Positions 45,334 to 54,466 of a DNA stretch of 64,000 nucleotides are shown in pieces. A program made the position numbers and the translations under genes. The notes under the pieces are model-generated. The model saw only the letters and a program-made list of their open reading frames with translations, was not told the origin of the DNA and did not search any database. The stretch is from AP-15 sp963700185 (GTDB lineage: Bacteria > Pseudomonadota > Alphaproteobacteria > ATCC43930 > CGMCC-115725): positions 124,001 to 188,000 of the forward strand of contig CAVOWP010000008.1 in NCBI GenBank assembly GCA_963700185.1. Direction: 5' to 3'. Each line of letters opens with the position of its first letter. Within the stretch, counting starts at the first letter, position 1.

Positions 45334-46373
45334 TGCTCCGCAAGCTCCGAACTACGCGCGCCCGCTAGGAGCGCGTCGAATTGCGCCTCGGCTTCCCCGC
45401 GATCGAAGCCCTTAGCCGCGGAACCGCGACGCACCATTTCGCCGCGCCCGAGCCGCGCCGCCGTGAGCGCTGAAATCGGGCGGGCTGCCGACACAACCTC
45501 CTCCATCTCGGCCGGATCCCCGTTGCAATGCAGCGCCAGATCGCAACCGGCGGCGAGCGCCCGCCGCGTCCGCTCCCCGAGCCCGCCGCCGAGCGCCCGC
45601 ATCGACAAATCGTCGGAGATGAGAACGCCGTCGAAGCCAACCTCTCCCCGGATCACCTCCGCGATAAGGCGCGCAGACAGTGTCGCCGGCGCCCTTGGAT
45701 CGATAGCCGAATAGACGATGTGCGCGGTCATCGCCCAGGGCATCGCGGCGAGAGCCCGGAACGGCGCAAAATCCGTGTTCGCCAATTCTTCGTAACTGGT
45801 CTCGACTCGCGGGCAGGCGTAATGGCTATCGACGCAGGCCCGGCCATGGCCGGGTATATGCTTAAGGATAGGCACGACGGCGCCGTCGAGCAGCCCTGCA
45901 CAAACGGCTCCGGCGAGGCGCGCAACCCGTTCCGGATCGCTCCCATATGCCCGGTCGCCGATCACCGGATCCGCCGCGGCCGCAGGGATGTCAAGGACCG
46001 GCAGGCAACCAACGGTGATTCCTAGCTGCGCCAGATCGTCGGCAATCAGCCGAGCGCCAAGCCGGGCCGCGGACCCCGCCGACGGGTCCGGCAGGGAGGC
46101 GAGACGCGCCGCCGAGGGATACCGGCGCCAATGCGGCGGACGCAGCCGCGCCACGCGGCCGCCTTCCTGGTCAATCAGAACGGGCGCGTCGTCGCGGGCG
46201 ACGCAGCCGCGTAGAGAGGCGACCAGATCGCGCACCTGATCGGGCGAGGCGCAGTTACGGCGGAACAGAATAAAGCCGACTGGATCGGCGGCGGCGAAGA
46301 AATCGCGTTCCGAGGCGGTAAGATGCTCGCCGGAGCAGCCCAGGACAACCGCGAGCGGCGCGTTATCGGGCAA
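45330..46373 (-). CDS. nagZ: Beta-N-acetylhexosaminidase (peptidoglycan recycling)
   Basis: 347 aa, glycoside hydrolase family 3. VLIDQEGGRVARLRPPHWRR, then LKHIPGHGRACVDSHYACPR with the mobile-loop catalytic His/Asp, and FDGVLISDDLSMRALGG with the nucleophile Asp. Removes GlcNAc from muropeptides. Overlaps the site-2 protease start by 4 bp and the SPOR gene stop by 11 bp. Confidence 0.94.
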   Translation of the reverse strand: MPDNAPLAVVLGCSGEHLTASERDFFAAADPVGFILFRRNCASPDQVRDLVASLRGCVARDDAPVLIDQEGGRVARLRPPHWRRYPSAARLASLPDPSAGSAARLGARLIADDLAQLGITVGCLPVLDIPAAAADPVIGDRAYGSDPERVARLAGAVCAGLLDGAVVPILKHIPGHGRACVDSHYACPRVETSYEELANTDFAPFRALAAMPWAMTAHIVYSAIDPRAPATLSARLIAEVIRGEVGFDGVLISDDLSMRALGGGLGERTRRALAAGCDLALHCNGDPAEMEEVVSAARPISALTAARLGRGEMVRRGSAAKGFDRGEAEAQFDALLAGARSSELAEQ

Positions 46374-47136
46374 TGATGCACCCGATGTTGCGCCGTTTCA
46401 GCTCCCCGCAGACCCGCTCTGCATCCGCGATGGGGGCAGTCTGGAGTCGGTAAAACACCCCCTTGTCGCCAAGATCGGCACGAACGAATGTCGCCGAGAT
46501 GCTTCCGAGCAGGTCTGGATTTGCGCGCCTCATACGGTCCCATTCCTGACGCGCGGCCTCCTCGCTGCGCACCGAAGCAAGCTGGATCCGACCGCCGCCC
46601 GTCTGTTGAGCCGCTGCCGGTTTTGCGGCAGCGGCAGCAGCGGACTCAGCCTTGGCAGGCGGTTTGCCGGCGGGCTGGTGCGACTGGGCCTGTGGCAGCG
46701 GATTCGCGGCACCGGCCGCCGCGGTTGCCAGTGGCGGCCGGGGTGAGCCGGATGGAGCGGCAGCAGAAGGCGCGGTGGGCCGTGGCATCGGCTTTTCGGG
46801 GGGCGGCAGCAGGTGCTCCACCGTGTTGCGTTTCTGGGTGTAGATCAGCTTGTCGCGATCCGGGACTTCCATGCCGCCCGGGTTTTCCGGCTTAACCTTC
46901 GTCGGACGCTCGTCGGCGCGGATCAGCGGTACATCCACAGCTCCCGTGCGGCCGCCTCCGTGTCGTAAGCCTTGCTGATAGGCGAACCATAAACCGCCAG
47001 CAAACACCCCGATAACAACAAATGCGACCAGACTTGCGACCAGACCGCGAAACCGCGGCCCCGCTTCATGTTCCCGTGGGTCGGCGTAGAGCTCGCCTCC
47101 GCCGTCCGAATCCACCGACCCGAGTTGATACGACAT
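46363..47136 (-). CDS. SPOR domain-containing membrane protein
   Basis: 257 aa from the ATG at 47134-47136 (AGGAGATGTGACC upstream). Cytoplasmic N-terminus, one membrane helix RGLVASLVAFVVIGVFAGGL, Pro/Ala-rich linker, and a C-terminal SPOR domain GGGRIQLASVRSEEAARQEW to VCGELKRRNIGCIIAR that binds glycan strands lacking stem peptides at the septum. Usual neighbour of argS and nagZ. Confidence 0.92.
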   Translation of the reverse strand: MSYQLGSVDSDGGGELYADPREHEAGPRFRGLVASLVAFVVIGVFAGGLWFAYQQGLRHGGGRTGAVDVPLIRADERPTKVKPENPGGMEVPDRDKLIYTQKRNTVEHLLPPPEKPMPRPTAPSAAAPSGSPRPPLATAAAGAANPLPQAQSHQPAGKPPAKAESAAAAAAKPAAAQQTGGGRIQLASVRSEEAARQEWDRMRRANPDLLGSISATFVRADLGDKGVFYRLQTAPIADAERVCGELKRRNIGCIIAR

Positions 47137-47138
47137 GG

Positions 47139-48917
47139 TCACATCTCCTGCGCCGGTTCGACCCCGAACACGGCGAGCCCCGAAGCGATGACCAATGCGA
47201 CGCCGCGGACCAGAGCCAGACGCGCACGGGTCAATTCCGCATCGGACGCTAGGATAAAACGCAAACTCGCCTCGTCCTTGCCCTTGTTCCACAGCATATG
47301 GAACTGTGCGGCGACTTCCTGGAGATAAAAGGCGATGCGGTGCGGCTCGTGCGCCTCGGCGGCAGCCTCGACCAGCCGCGGCCAGCCTGCGAGCTGGCGA
47401 ATCAGCGCAATCTCGGACGCGTCGGAGAGCCTCTCCAACGGCGTGTCACCAAGCCCTGCGTCGGATAAGTCGTCGTCCGGAAACTGCTCGGCGGCGTGCC
47501 GCATAACAGAGGCGGCCCGGGCGTGGGCGTATTGGACATAGAATACCGGATTGTCCTTTGACTGCTCGGTTACGTTGGCAAAATCGAAATCGAGCGCCTG
47601 GTCGTTCCGCCGCGTCAACATGATGAAACGGAACACGTCCTTGCCGACCACTTCGATGACTTCGCGCAACGTGACGAACGTCCCGGCGCGTTTCGACATC
47701 CGCACCGGCGCGCCCTTATCGAACAAATTCACCAGCTGGCAGATTTTGACGTCCAGCGCAGCGGCGCCGGTGGTCAACGCTTGGATCGCCGCCTGCAGAC
47801 GCTTTACGTAGCCGCCGTGATCGGCCCCCCAGACATCGATCATCGTGTCGAAGCCGCGTTGCACCTTGTCCCGGTGATAGGCGATATCGGCCGCGAAATA
47901 GGTCCACGAGCCGTCCGATTTCTTGAGCGGCCGATCGACTTCGTCACCGAAGGATGTCGCGCGGAACAGGGTCTGGGGGCGCGGCTCCCAATCATCCGGC
48001 AACTTGCCCTTCGGGGGTTCCAGCACTCCGGCATAGACGAGCCCGCGATCGGCCAGAACGCGAACACAATCGTCGATCGCCCCGCGCTCGGTCAGGCTGC
48101 GCTCTGAGACGAACAGGTCGTGATGGACGCCGAGCAAGGCCAGGTCGTCGCGGATCAGCCGCATCATCTGTTCAACGGCGAAATCGCGGATGGGTACCAG
48201 CCATTCGGCCTCAGGCCGGCCGAGCCATTTGCGCCCGTCGCGCTCGGCCAGCGTGCGGCCGGCTTCCGCGAGGTATTCGCCGGGATACAAGCCCTCAGGA
48301 ATGGGTCCGATCGCTTCGCCCAGAGCTTCACGGTATCGAAGATGGGTCGACCGCGCGAGAACATCCACCTGGGCGCCGGCGTCGTTGATGTAGTATTCGC
48401 GCTGTACGGTGAACCCGGCCTTAGAAAGCAGCCCTGCCAGTGCGTCCCCGACAACCGCCCCGCGCCCGTGCCCGACATGCATTGGACCCGTCGGATTGGC
48501 CGACACGAACTCGACATTGACGCGCTCACCGTTGCCGATCGCCGAATCGCCGAACGCCGTGCCGGCGCGCAGGACGGCGCGGAGCTGCGCATGCCAGACC
48601 TCGGGCGCGAGCCTGATGTTGATGAAACCCGGCTTCACCGGGGCAACCGTGAACCCGCAGCCCCGATAGTCCCCGGTGACGAGCTCACGTCCCACGAGGG
48701 CGGCGGCGATCCGCTCCGCGAGAGCCATCGGGTTTTCTTTGACCGCCCCGGCGAGCACCAGTGCCGCATTGGTCGACAGATCGCCATGTGCGGGATCACG
48801 CGGCAGCTCGACCGCGACCCGCCTCAAATCGAGGGGGTGCGGCAACCCGCCGTTCGCCGCGAGTTCATCCAGCGCCGCCAGCACCAAGCGGCGAAAATCG
48901 GCGAAAATGTTGCACAT
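47139..48917 (-). CDS. argS: Arginyl-tRNA synthetase
   Basis: 592 aa from the ATG at 48915-48917 (MCNIFADFRRLVLAALDELA); an open frame further upstream is not homologous. Add-1 N-terminal domain; HIGH-type motif FVSANPTGPMHVGHGRGAVV; KMSKS-type RMSKRAGTFVTLREV; C-terminal anticodon-binding DALR domain. Ends 2 bp before the SPOR gene start. Confidence 0.97.
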   Translation of the reverse strand: MCNIFADFRRLVLAALDELAANGGLPHPLDLRRVAVELPRDPAHGDLSTNAALVLAGAVKENPMALAERIAAALVGRELVTGDYRGCGFTVAPVKPGFINIRLAPEVWHAQLRAVLRAGTAFGDSAIGNGERVNVEFVSANPTGPMHVGHGRGAVVGDALAGLLSKAGFTVQREYYINDAGAQVDVLARSTHLRYREALGEAIGPIPEGLYPGEYLAEAGRTLAERDGRKWLGRPEAEWLVPIRDFAVEQMMRLIRDDLALLGVHHDLFVSERSLTERGAIDDCVRVLADRGLVYAGVLEPPKGKLPDDWEPRPQTLFRATSFGDEVDRPLKKSDGSWTYFAADIAYHRDKVQRGFDTMIDVWGADHGGYVKRLQAAIQALTTGAAALDVKICQLVNLFDKGAPVRMSKRAGTFVTLREVIEVVGKDVFRFIMLTRRNDQALDFDFANVTEQSKDNPVFYVQYAHARAASVMRHAAEQFPDDDLSDAGLGDTPLERLSDASEIALIRQLAGWPRLVEAAAEAHEPHRIAFYLQEVAAQFHMLWNKGKDEASLRFILASDAELTRARLALVRGVALVIASGLAVFGVEPAQEM

Positions 48918-48948
48918 CAGTGCGACGCGAGTCGGTGAGAAGTCGAGT

Positions 48949-49197
48949 TCAGACAAGGTCGGGCAATGGTACTTCAATGCGACGCCCGGCGATTTCATCA
49001 ACAAGTACGAAGTGGCCGTCATCGGAGGCCCGGAGCTGCGCGTTGGCGTTGAGAAGCTCGATGCCGTAGACGGTTCCGTCCGCTGCAAGATCGACGTTGA
49101 CCTCGTCACTCAGCCGTACTGTTTCCACTTGGGTTCCAGCCGGCTCGCGTAGCCGGAGATAGGCAATGTTTCGGCGAGGATCGTAACTGAGCTGCAC
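48949..49197 (-). CDS. DUF2283 family protein, possible antitoxin
   Basis: 82 aa, GTG start at 49195-49197. MQLSYDPRRNIAYLRLREPA, then VNVDLAADGTVYGIELLNAN is the DUF2283 beta-fold, where the strands around D..G.V.GIE are conserved. The family is often coupled with DUF4258 proteins as a presumed toxin-antitoxin or regulatory pair; that partner lies 21 bp upstream. No experimental function is established that I know of. Confidence 0.85.
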   Translation of the reverse strand: MQLSYDPRRNIAYLRLREPAGTQVETVRLSDEVNVDLAADGTVYGIELLNANAQLRASDDGHFVLVDEIAGRRIEVPLPDLV

Positions 49198-49218
49198 TCT
49201 CTAGGCCTCCGGGGCTTC

Positions 49219-49434
49219 TCAAAAATATTTGGCGATCACGCTGATAACCAACCAGTCACCGTCTTCCCATGTCGCGAACACTTCGACCTGCTCCATATGG
49301 TATCGGCGACCTCGCCAAAGAGACCCGAAGGAAAAATTGCGTCGGAAGCCCTCGCGCCCGAACTTCGCTGGACACTGCTCACCTTCCCGAATTGTCGCGG
49401 CAACCTCGTCTTCACTTACTCCCCGCTCGAGCAT
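49219..49434 (-). CDS. DUF4258 family protein, possible toxin; start probably upstream
   Basis: 71 aa as read, from ATG 49434. MLERGVSEDEVAATIREGEQ followed by SFGSLWRGRRYHMEQVEVFA and VISVIAKYF matches DUF4258, an mRNA-interferase-like (BrnT/HigB-type) fold by family reputation. The conserved HAVARM stretch precedes the ATG (KLHSHAVAR), yet no start codon lies in that frame before a stop. A GTG at 49474 in the next frame, overlapping the dgt stop (GTGA), joins if one T near 49461 is removed. Confidence 0.8.
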   Translation of the reverse strand: MLERGVSEDEVAATIREGEQCPAKFGREGFRRNFSFGSLWRGRRYHMEQVEVFATWEDGDWLVISVIAKYF

Positions 49435-49470
49435 CCGAGCTACCGCATGAGAATGCAGTTTAACCAGCGA

Positions 49471-50622
49471 TCACGTCCGAGCGTAGGTGTCGAACAGCCG
49501 GTGGTGTTCGTCGAGCGCGAAACGGTCGGTCATCCCGGCGAGGTAGTCGGCCGCGACCCGAGCAGTGCGCGGTTCGTCGGGGCCGGCCGCCAAGTCTCGC
49601 CATTCGCGCGGCAGGCGTTGCGGCTCGGCAAGGTAAAGGCCGAACAGGTCGTGGACCACTCTGCGCGCCTTTGAACTCATGCGTTTGACCCGGTGATGGC
49701 GATACATCCGCTCGAATAAAAATGCCTTGAGGGCGCGATCGTTGCGCCGCATCTCGTCGGAAAAATCGACAATCGGCGAATTTAGCGCCCTCACCTCGTC
49801 GACCGATCGGGGTGCGCTGTCGGCGAGCCGCCGGCGCGTCTCCCCGATCAGATCGCCGACCATCCGGTCGATCAGCCGGCGGATCGATTCGTGGATAAGG
49901 CGCGGTTCATCGAGCCCCGGGTACCGCGACGCCACGCCGTGGAAAACGGGACCGACGAGCGGCACATCGGCGAGGTCGGCTACCGCGAACAACCCGGCGC
50001 GCAATCCGTCATCGATATCGTGGTTGTTGTAGGCGATGTCGTCGGCGAGCGCAGCGACCTGCGCCTCGGCGCTCGGGAAAGTGTCGAGCGCCAGCGGATG
50101 ACATCTGTCGTATTCGGCGATCGTCGGCGGTATCGGTCGCTCGATGCTTGCGCCGCGCAGGGGTCCGTTGTGCTTGACGGTGCCTTCGAGCGATTCCCAC
50201 GTCAGGTTGAGCCCGTCGAACTCGGCATAGCGCCGTTCGAGACGGGTCAGGATTCGCAATGTCTGGTCGTTGTGCGAGAAGCCGCCGAACCGCACCATCT
50301 CGGCGTTCAGCGCCTCTTCGCCGGCATGGCCAAATGGCGTGTGGCCGAGGTCGTGAGCGAGCGCCAAAGTCTCTGCGAGGTCTTCGTCGAGACCGAGCGC
50401 GCGGCTGATCGTCCGCGCGATCTGCGCCACTTCGAGGCTGTGCGTCAGCCGCGTACGATAGTGGTCGCCCTCGTGATAAACAAAGACCTGCGTTTTGTGG
50501 GTCAGCCTGCGAAACGCGGTCGAGTGGATGATGCGGTCGCGGTCCCGCTGAAACGCGGACCGCGTTGGATGCTCGGGCTCCGGATAGAGCCGCCCGCGGC
50601 TCTCCTCCGGCTTTCGACGCAT
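49471..50622 (-). CDS. dgt: dGTP triphosphohydrolase-like (HD domain) protein
   Basis: 383 aa from ATG 50622. HD-superfamily residues: RLTHSLEVAQIARTI, LAETLALAHDLGHTPFGHAG and ALADDIAYNNHDIDD. Cleaves dGTP to deoxyguanosine and triphosphate, or acts on other dNTPs. Another ATG at 50650 begins VRPVGLAPYA, the expected family start, but in another frame; removing one T near 50617 joins it to RKPEESRGRLYPEPEHP. So the natural start may be 50650. Divergent from the small gene at 50778. Confidence 0.93.
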   Translation of the reverse strand: MRRKPEESRGRLYPEPEHPTRSAFQRDRDRIIHSTAFRRLTHKTQVFVYHEGDHYRTRLTHSLEVAQIARTISRALGLDEDLAETLALAHDLGHTPFGHAGEEALNAEMVRFGGFSHNDQTLRILTRLERRYAEFDGLNLTWESLEGTVKHNGPLRGASIERPIPPTIAEYDRCHPLALDTFPSAEAQVAALADDIAYNNHDIDDGLRAGLFAVADLADVPLVGPVFHGVASRYPGLDEPRLIHESIRRLIDRMVGDLIGETRRRLADSAPRSVDEVRALNSPIVDFSDEMRRNDRALKAFLFERMYRHHRVKRMSSKARRVVHDLFGLYLAEPQRLPREWRDLAAGPDEPRTARVAADYLAGMTDRFALDEHHRLFDTYART

Positions 50623-50777
50623 AAGGCGCCAGACCGACCGGCCGGACCATGCGCCGACCTTACGCCGGGCCTCGGCCCGCGTCTATCTGCGCATTGCAAT
50701 AGTCGCCGATCACGTCGTCGGCATTTCGATTGCGCTCGAATGTGGTTAACATTGCGCAACTCAAGGGGGGCAGCACC

Positions 50778-50993
50778 ATGGAATACATTCGCGTCACGTT
50801 CGATCCGAACGACATTCGCGACGTGATCGCCAGCGGCAATGTCATCGGCCAGACCGAGACCGAACTCGCGGTCCAACCGAATTATTACGTGATTTCACTG
50901 TCCGGCTCGGGCTACGCGCCGCCCTACTGGTATGGCGTCGTCAGCGGCACGACAGTGGGTCATCCGCTGACCATCCCTTTCACCCCGGTGTAA
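50778..50993 (+). CDS. Uncharacterised 71-aa protein
   Basis: ATG at 50778 with AAGGGGGGCAGCACC upstream, a good ribosome site. Sequence begins MEYIRVTFDPNDIRDVIASG, continues TETELAVQPNYYVISLSGSG and ends in YAPPYWYGVVSGTTVGHPLT. No signal peptide or membrane helix; looks like a small all-beta protein with a Tyr/Pro-rich end. I do not recognise a family. It ends 9 bp before the patatin lipoprotein and is likely co-transcribed. Confidence 0.75.
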   Translation: MEYIRVTFDPNDIRDVIASGNVIGQTETELAVQPNYYVISLSGSGYAPPYWYGVVSGTTVGHPLTIPFTPV

Positions 50994-51002
50994 AGACCCG
51001 GC

Positions 51003-52509
51003 ATGATGCGCGGACGATTTTGGGTGGTGCTCTGCGTTTTGCTGGCCGGCGGATGCGCTGGCATGCATATCGAGAACACGCCGTTGCAGGCGGGCGACGG
51101 CAATCCCGATTTGCGCACGATCGACCCGGCGAGCCCCGACCGTCCGGTGATCCTGATGACTTTCTCGGGCGGCGGATCGCGCGCCGCGGCACTCGCCGAA
51201 GCGGTCCTGCGCGAACTGTCGCAAACCAGCTACGCCGCGTCCGACGGTCCCCATGTGCTGACCGAGGACGTCAAGCTGATCTCGTCGGTGTCGGGCGGCA
51301 GCGTTACCGCCGCGTGGTTCGGATTGCGACGCGGACCCGGCCATTGGGACGGCGATCTCGACGGACTGCGCAATGATTTTCTGACCAAAGACAATATGGC
51401 GACGCTCGAACTCGACGCCGTCGACCCGATCACCTGGTTCGGCCTCGTCACCGGCCAGATCACCCGCATCGAGGCCGAGGAGGCGCTGTTCAACGCGCGA
51501 CTTTACCATGATGCGCCGCTTGCCGCATTAAATCAGCCGGGCAAACCCTACATCGTGCTGAACGCGACCGACATGGCGGGCGGCGAGACGTTTGCGATGG
51601 TCCCGCGTCGGTTCGACGATGTCTGCTCGAGATACGATTTGCTGCCGATAGCCACCGCGGTCTCGGCTTCCGCTGCGTTTCCGATCTTGCTGACCCCGGT
51701 CGCCTTTCAGGACTATTCCAATGGCTGCCAAGGCAAATTGCGCAACGGCGAGTGGGTTCGGGTCGATCTGTCGAACCCGTACACGCCTTACCTGAACCTC
51801 GCCGAGTACAAGGACGCGCGCTATTCCAACGATCTGCGGCACGGGCCCAACCCCTACCGGCGGATCGACTACCTCTATTTTCTCGATGGCGGGCTCGCCG
51901 ACAATCTCGGAACCCGCTCATTGCGCTCGGCGCTGATCGCTTCCTACGACGATGCCCAGGTCTTGCGCGCAATCAACGACGGCAAGATCCGCAAGCTCGT
52001 GGTTATCGTCGTCAATGCGCGCAGCGACCCGCCGAACAAGCTTTACCAACAGCCGCAGCAGCCAGGGCTTGTCGGCCAGATCCAGGCGGTGACTTCGGTG
52101 CCGATCGACGCCAATACGGCGAATTCCGAGACCGCACTGTCCGCGTTGCTCGGCGAACTGGCGCAGGCCGCCGCCGGCGCCACGGGCCAAGCCAAATTCG
52201 CCGGCATGCGGATCTATGGAATCACGGTCGACTATGACCAGATCCCGGCCGACACGCCGGCGCATATCGCATTGCGCGATATGGCCAAGGACGTGCCGAC
52301 CAGCTGGACCTTGACCCCACCGCAATTGCAGGTGACCGAGGAGGCCGGCCGTTTTCTGCTGCGCCGCCATCCGTGCTACCGCACCTTGCTCGGCGACCTT
52401 CATGCATCGCAAGCCGCCGCTGGCGGGCGAGTCTGCCCAGCCGGCAATCCCCTGCACAACCAAGATCGATATCGAAAGGGAGCTCGCCGCGCCCAGGCCG
52501 TCCAGCTAG
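51003..52509 (+). CDS. Patatin-like phospholipase lipoprotein, C-terminus probably frameshifted
   Basis: Lipoprotein signal MMRGRFWVVLCVLLAGGC (Cys-18). Patatin features: oxyanion loop MTFSGGGSRAAALA, nucleophile Ser in SSVSGGSVTAAW, and catalytic Asp in FLDGGLADNLG. Likely a lipid acyl hydrolase in the envelope, perhaps facing the outer membrane. The open frame as written runs on to 53069 across the convergent hydantoinase gene, which is not plausible. Removing one C near 52411 gives the ending PAIPCTTKIDIERELAAPRP and a stop at 52507-52509. Confidence 0.85.
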
Positions 52510-54253
52510 GCTGCGCGCAGCCGGGCCGTGGCGGAGCGGTCGACCACACCTTCATCAGTAAGCACGACCCGGTAATCGCGCTCGGCCATCTCGCGCGAAA
52601 CCAGGCCGTCGGCGACGTCGAGAGCCACCTGCTCGGGATCGCGCTCGGCTGGAGTGCCAAAACCGCCGCCGCCCGGCAGTTCGAGCCGGATGAAATCGCC
52701 GCCCGGCACGCTCTGCCGGCCTTTGGGGCCGATCGGCTTCCCCGAGACCAGGGTGACCCGGCCGGGCGCGCCGGTCCCGCCGCCGTCGCGGCCGCGCGCC
52801 GGGTTGCCGACGCGCTCGAAATTGCACAGCATCGCGATCGGCGTGCCGTCGGCGCCGCCCAGTTCGATGATCTGGCCGAGGCCGCCGCGAAATTGCCCGG
52901 CGCCGCCGGAGCCCTCGCGGAACTCGCGCCGGCGAAACATCACCGGCGCCACCGACTTCGGTCGCCTCCACCGGGATCGTGCGCACGCCGGAGGGGAACG
53001 CGGTCACGTCGAGCCCATCCTTGCCCGGCCGCGCACCGGCGCCGCCGCAATGGAAGATTGCGGTGCTGAAGGGCTTGATGTCCGGTGGCGCTCCTCCCCT
53101 CCTCCGCCCCGAGTTCGTCGAGCACGTCGGCGCCGCCGTAGATCTGCGGGATCCACAGCGAGGACGCGCCTTCGGCGGGGACGCCGCCTTCCATGACCTG
53201 GTGCAGGCAGCCGAACACGACATCGGGCAGCATGTGGCCGACCGTGTGCCGGGCGGCGACGGCGCGCGGCCGCTTGGCATTGAGCAGACAGCCCTCCGGC
53301 GCGCTGACCGTGATCGGGGCGAGCGAGCCGGCATTGTTGGGCACCTCGGGAGCGACAAGGCACTTCACGCCGAAGGCGGTGTAGGCGGTCGTGTAGTTCA
53401 GCACGACATTGATGCCGAAGGCGCTGGCCGGCGAGGTGCCGGCATAATCGACGTGAATGCCGTCGCTGCCGATCGTCATCTCGGCGGCCAAGGTCAGCGG
53501 CCGGTCGTAGCCGTCCATCGTCAGGCTGTTGCGGTAGGAGCCCTTCTTCAGTCTGCCGATCGCCTCGATCGTCGCCTGGCGCGAAGTTTCGATGATGTGC
53601 TCGCCGAGCCGGTCGAGATTGGCGATGCCGAACTCCTCCATCATCTCGACGAGCCTGCGGCTGCCCTCGTCGTTGCACGCGGCGAGCGCATAGACATCGC
53701 CCTCGACCTGCAACGGCTCGCGCACGTTGGCGCGGATAACGCGGAGCAGGTCCTCGTTCATATGGCCTTCGCGCGCCAATGCCATCAGCGGAATCGACAG
53801 GCCCTCCTCATAGACCTGGCGTCCGTCGGGACCCATGCCGAGCCCGCCGATATCGACGACATGGACTGTGCTAGCGAAGAGCCCGACCGGCTCGCCACGC
53901 AGAAAGGTCGGGCTCACCACGGTCAGGTCATGCAGGTGCCCGCAGGTCAGCCACGGGTCGTTGGTGATGTAATGATCGCCAGGCCGCATCGTCTTCAGCG
54001 GGAAGGCGTCGAGGAAGTGCTTTACCGCCGCCGCCATCGAATTCACGTGCCCCGGGGTGCCGGTGATCGCTTGCGCCAGCATGTTGCCGTCGCGATCGAA
54101 CACTCCAGCCGAGAGGTCCCCGGCCTCGCGCACGGTCGTCGAAAACGCCGTGCGCACCAGGGTCTGCGCCTGCTCCTCGACAACCGCGATCAGCCGGCTC
54201 CACATGATCTGCATGTGGATTTGGGAGAGCGCGGTATTGGGTCTGCCGAGCAT
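52506..54253 (-). pseudogene. Hydantoinase B / oxoprolinase family protein, two frameshifts
   Basis: ATG at 54251-54253 (MLGRPNTALSQIHMQIMWSR), GGAG 8 bases upstream. Family segments follow: TGTPGHVNSMAAAVKHFLD, GDHYITNDPWLTCGHLHDLT, and GLGMGPDGRQVYEEGLSIPL. Breaks near 53096 (in a GGGG run) and 52957 shift the frame; after them come GGAPPDIKPFSTAIFHCGGA, then RREFREGSGGAGQFRGGLGQ and the ending VVLTDEGVVDRSATARLRAA. Each break is repaired by removing one G. Works with hydantoinase A to open a lactam or activate a ketone with ATP; the A subunit lies 6 kb away. Confidence 0.82.
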
Positions 54254-54466
54254 CAGCCATTCTCCTTCCGGGACCGAACATTGTGGTGCGCCGCGCCGCG
54301 ATCCGCAATATCGGTGGCCGCGGCGTACAATCTCACCGTGTAGGCTCGAATTTCCTTTGCTGCACCTGCAGCAAATCTGCAGCAAATCCACCCGTATAAG
54401 TTGAAGTAGTTTCCTATCCGTCCTCAAATTCTGCAACGGGAATGCGGCTAATTTGCGAGTGGCGTA

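Noticed and set aside
52979..54343. 454-codon plus-strand frame over hydantoinase B
   Set aside because: Antisense shadow; the minus strand carries the family motifs even with its frameshifts.
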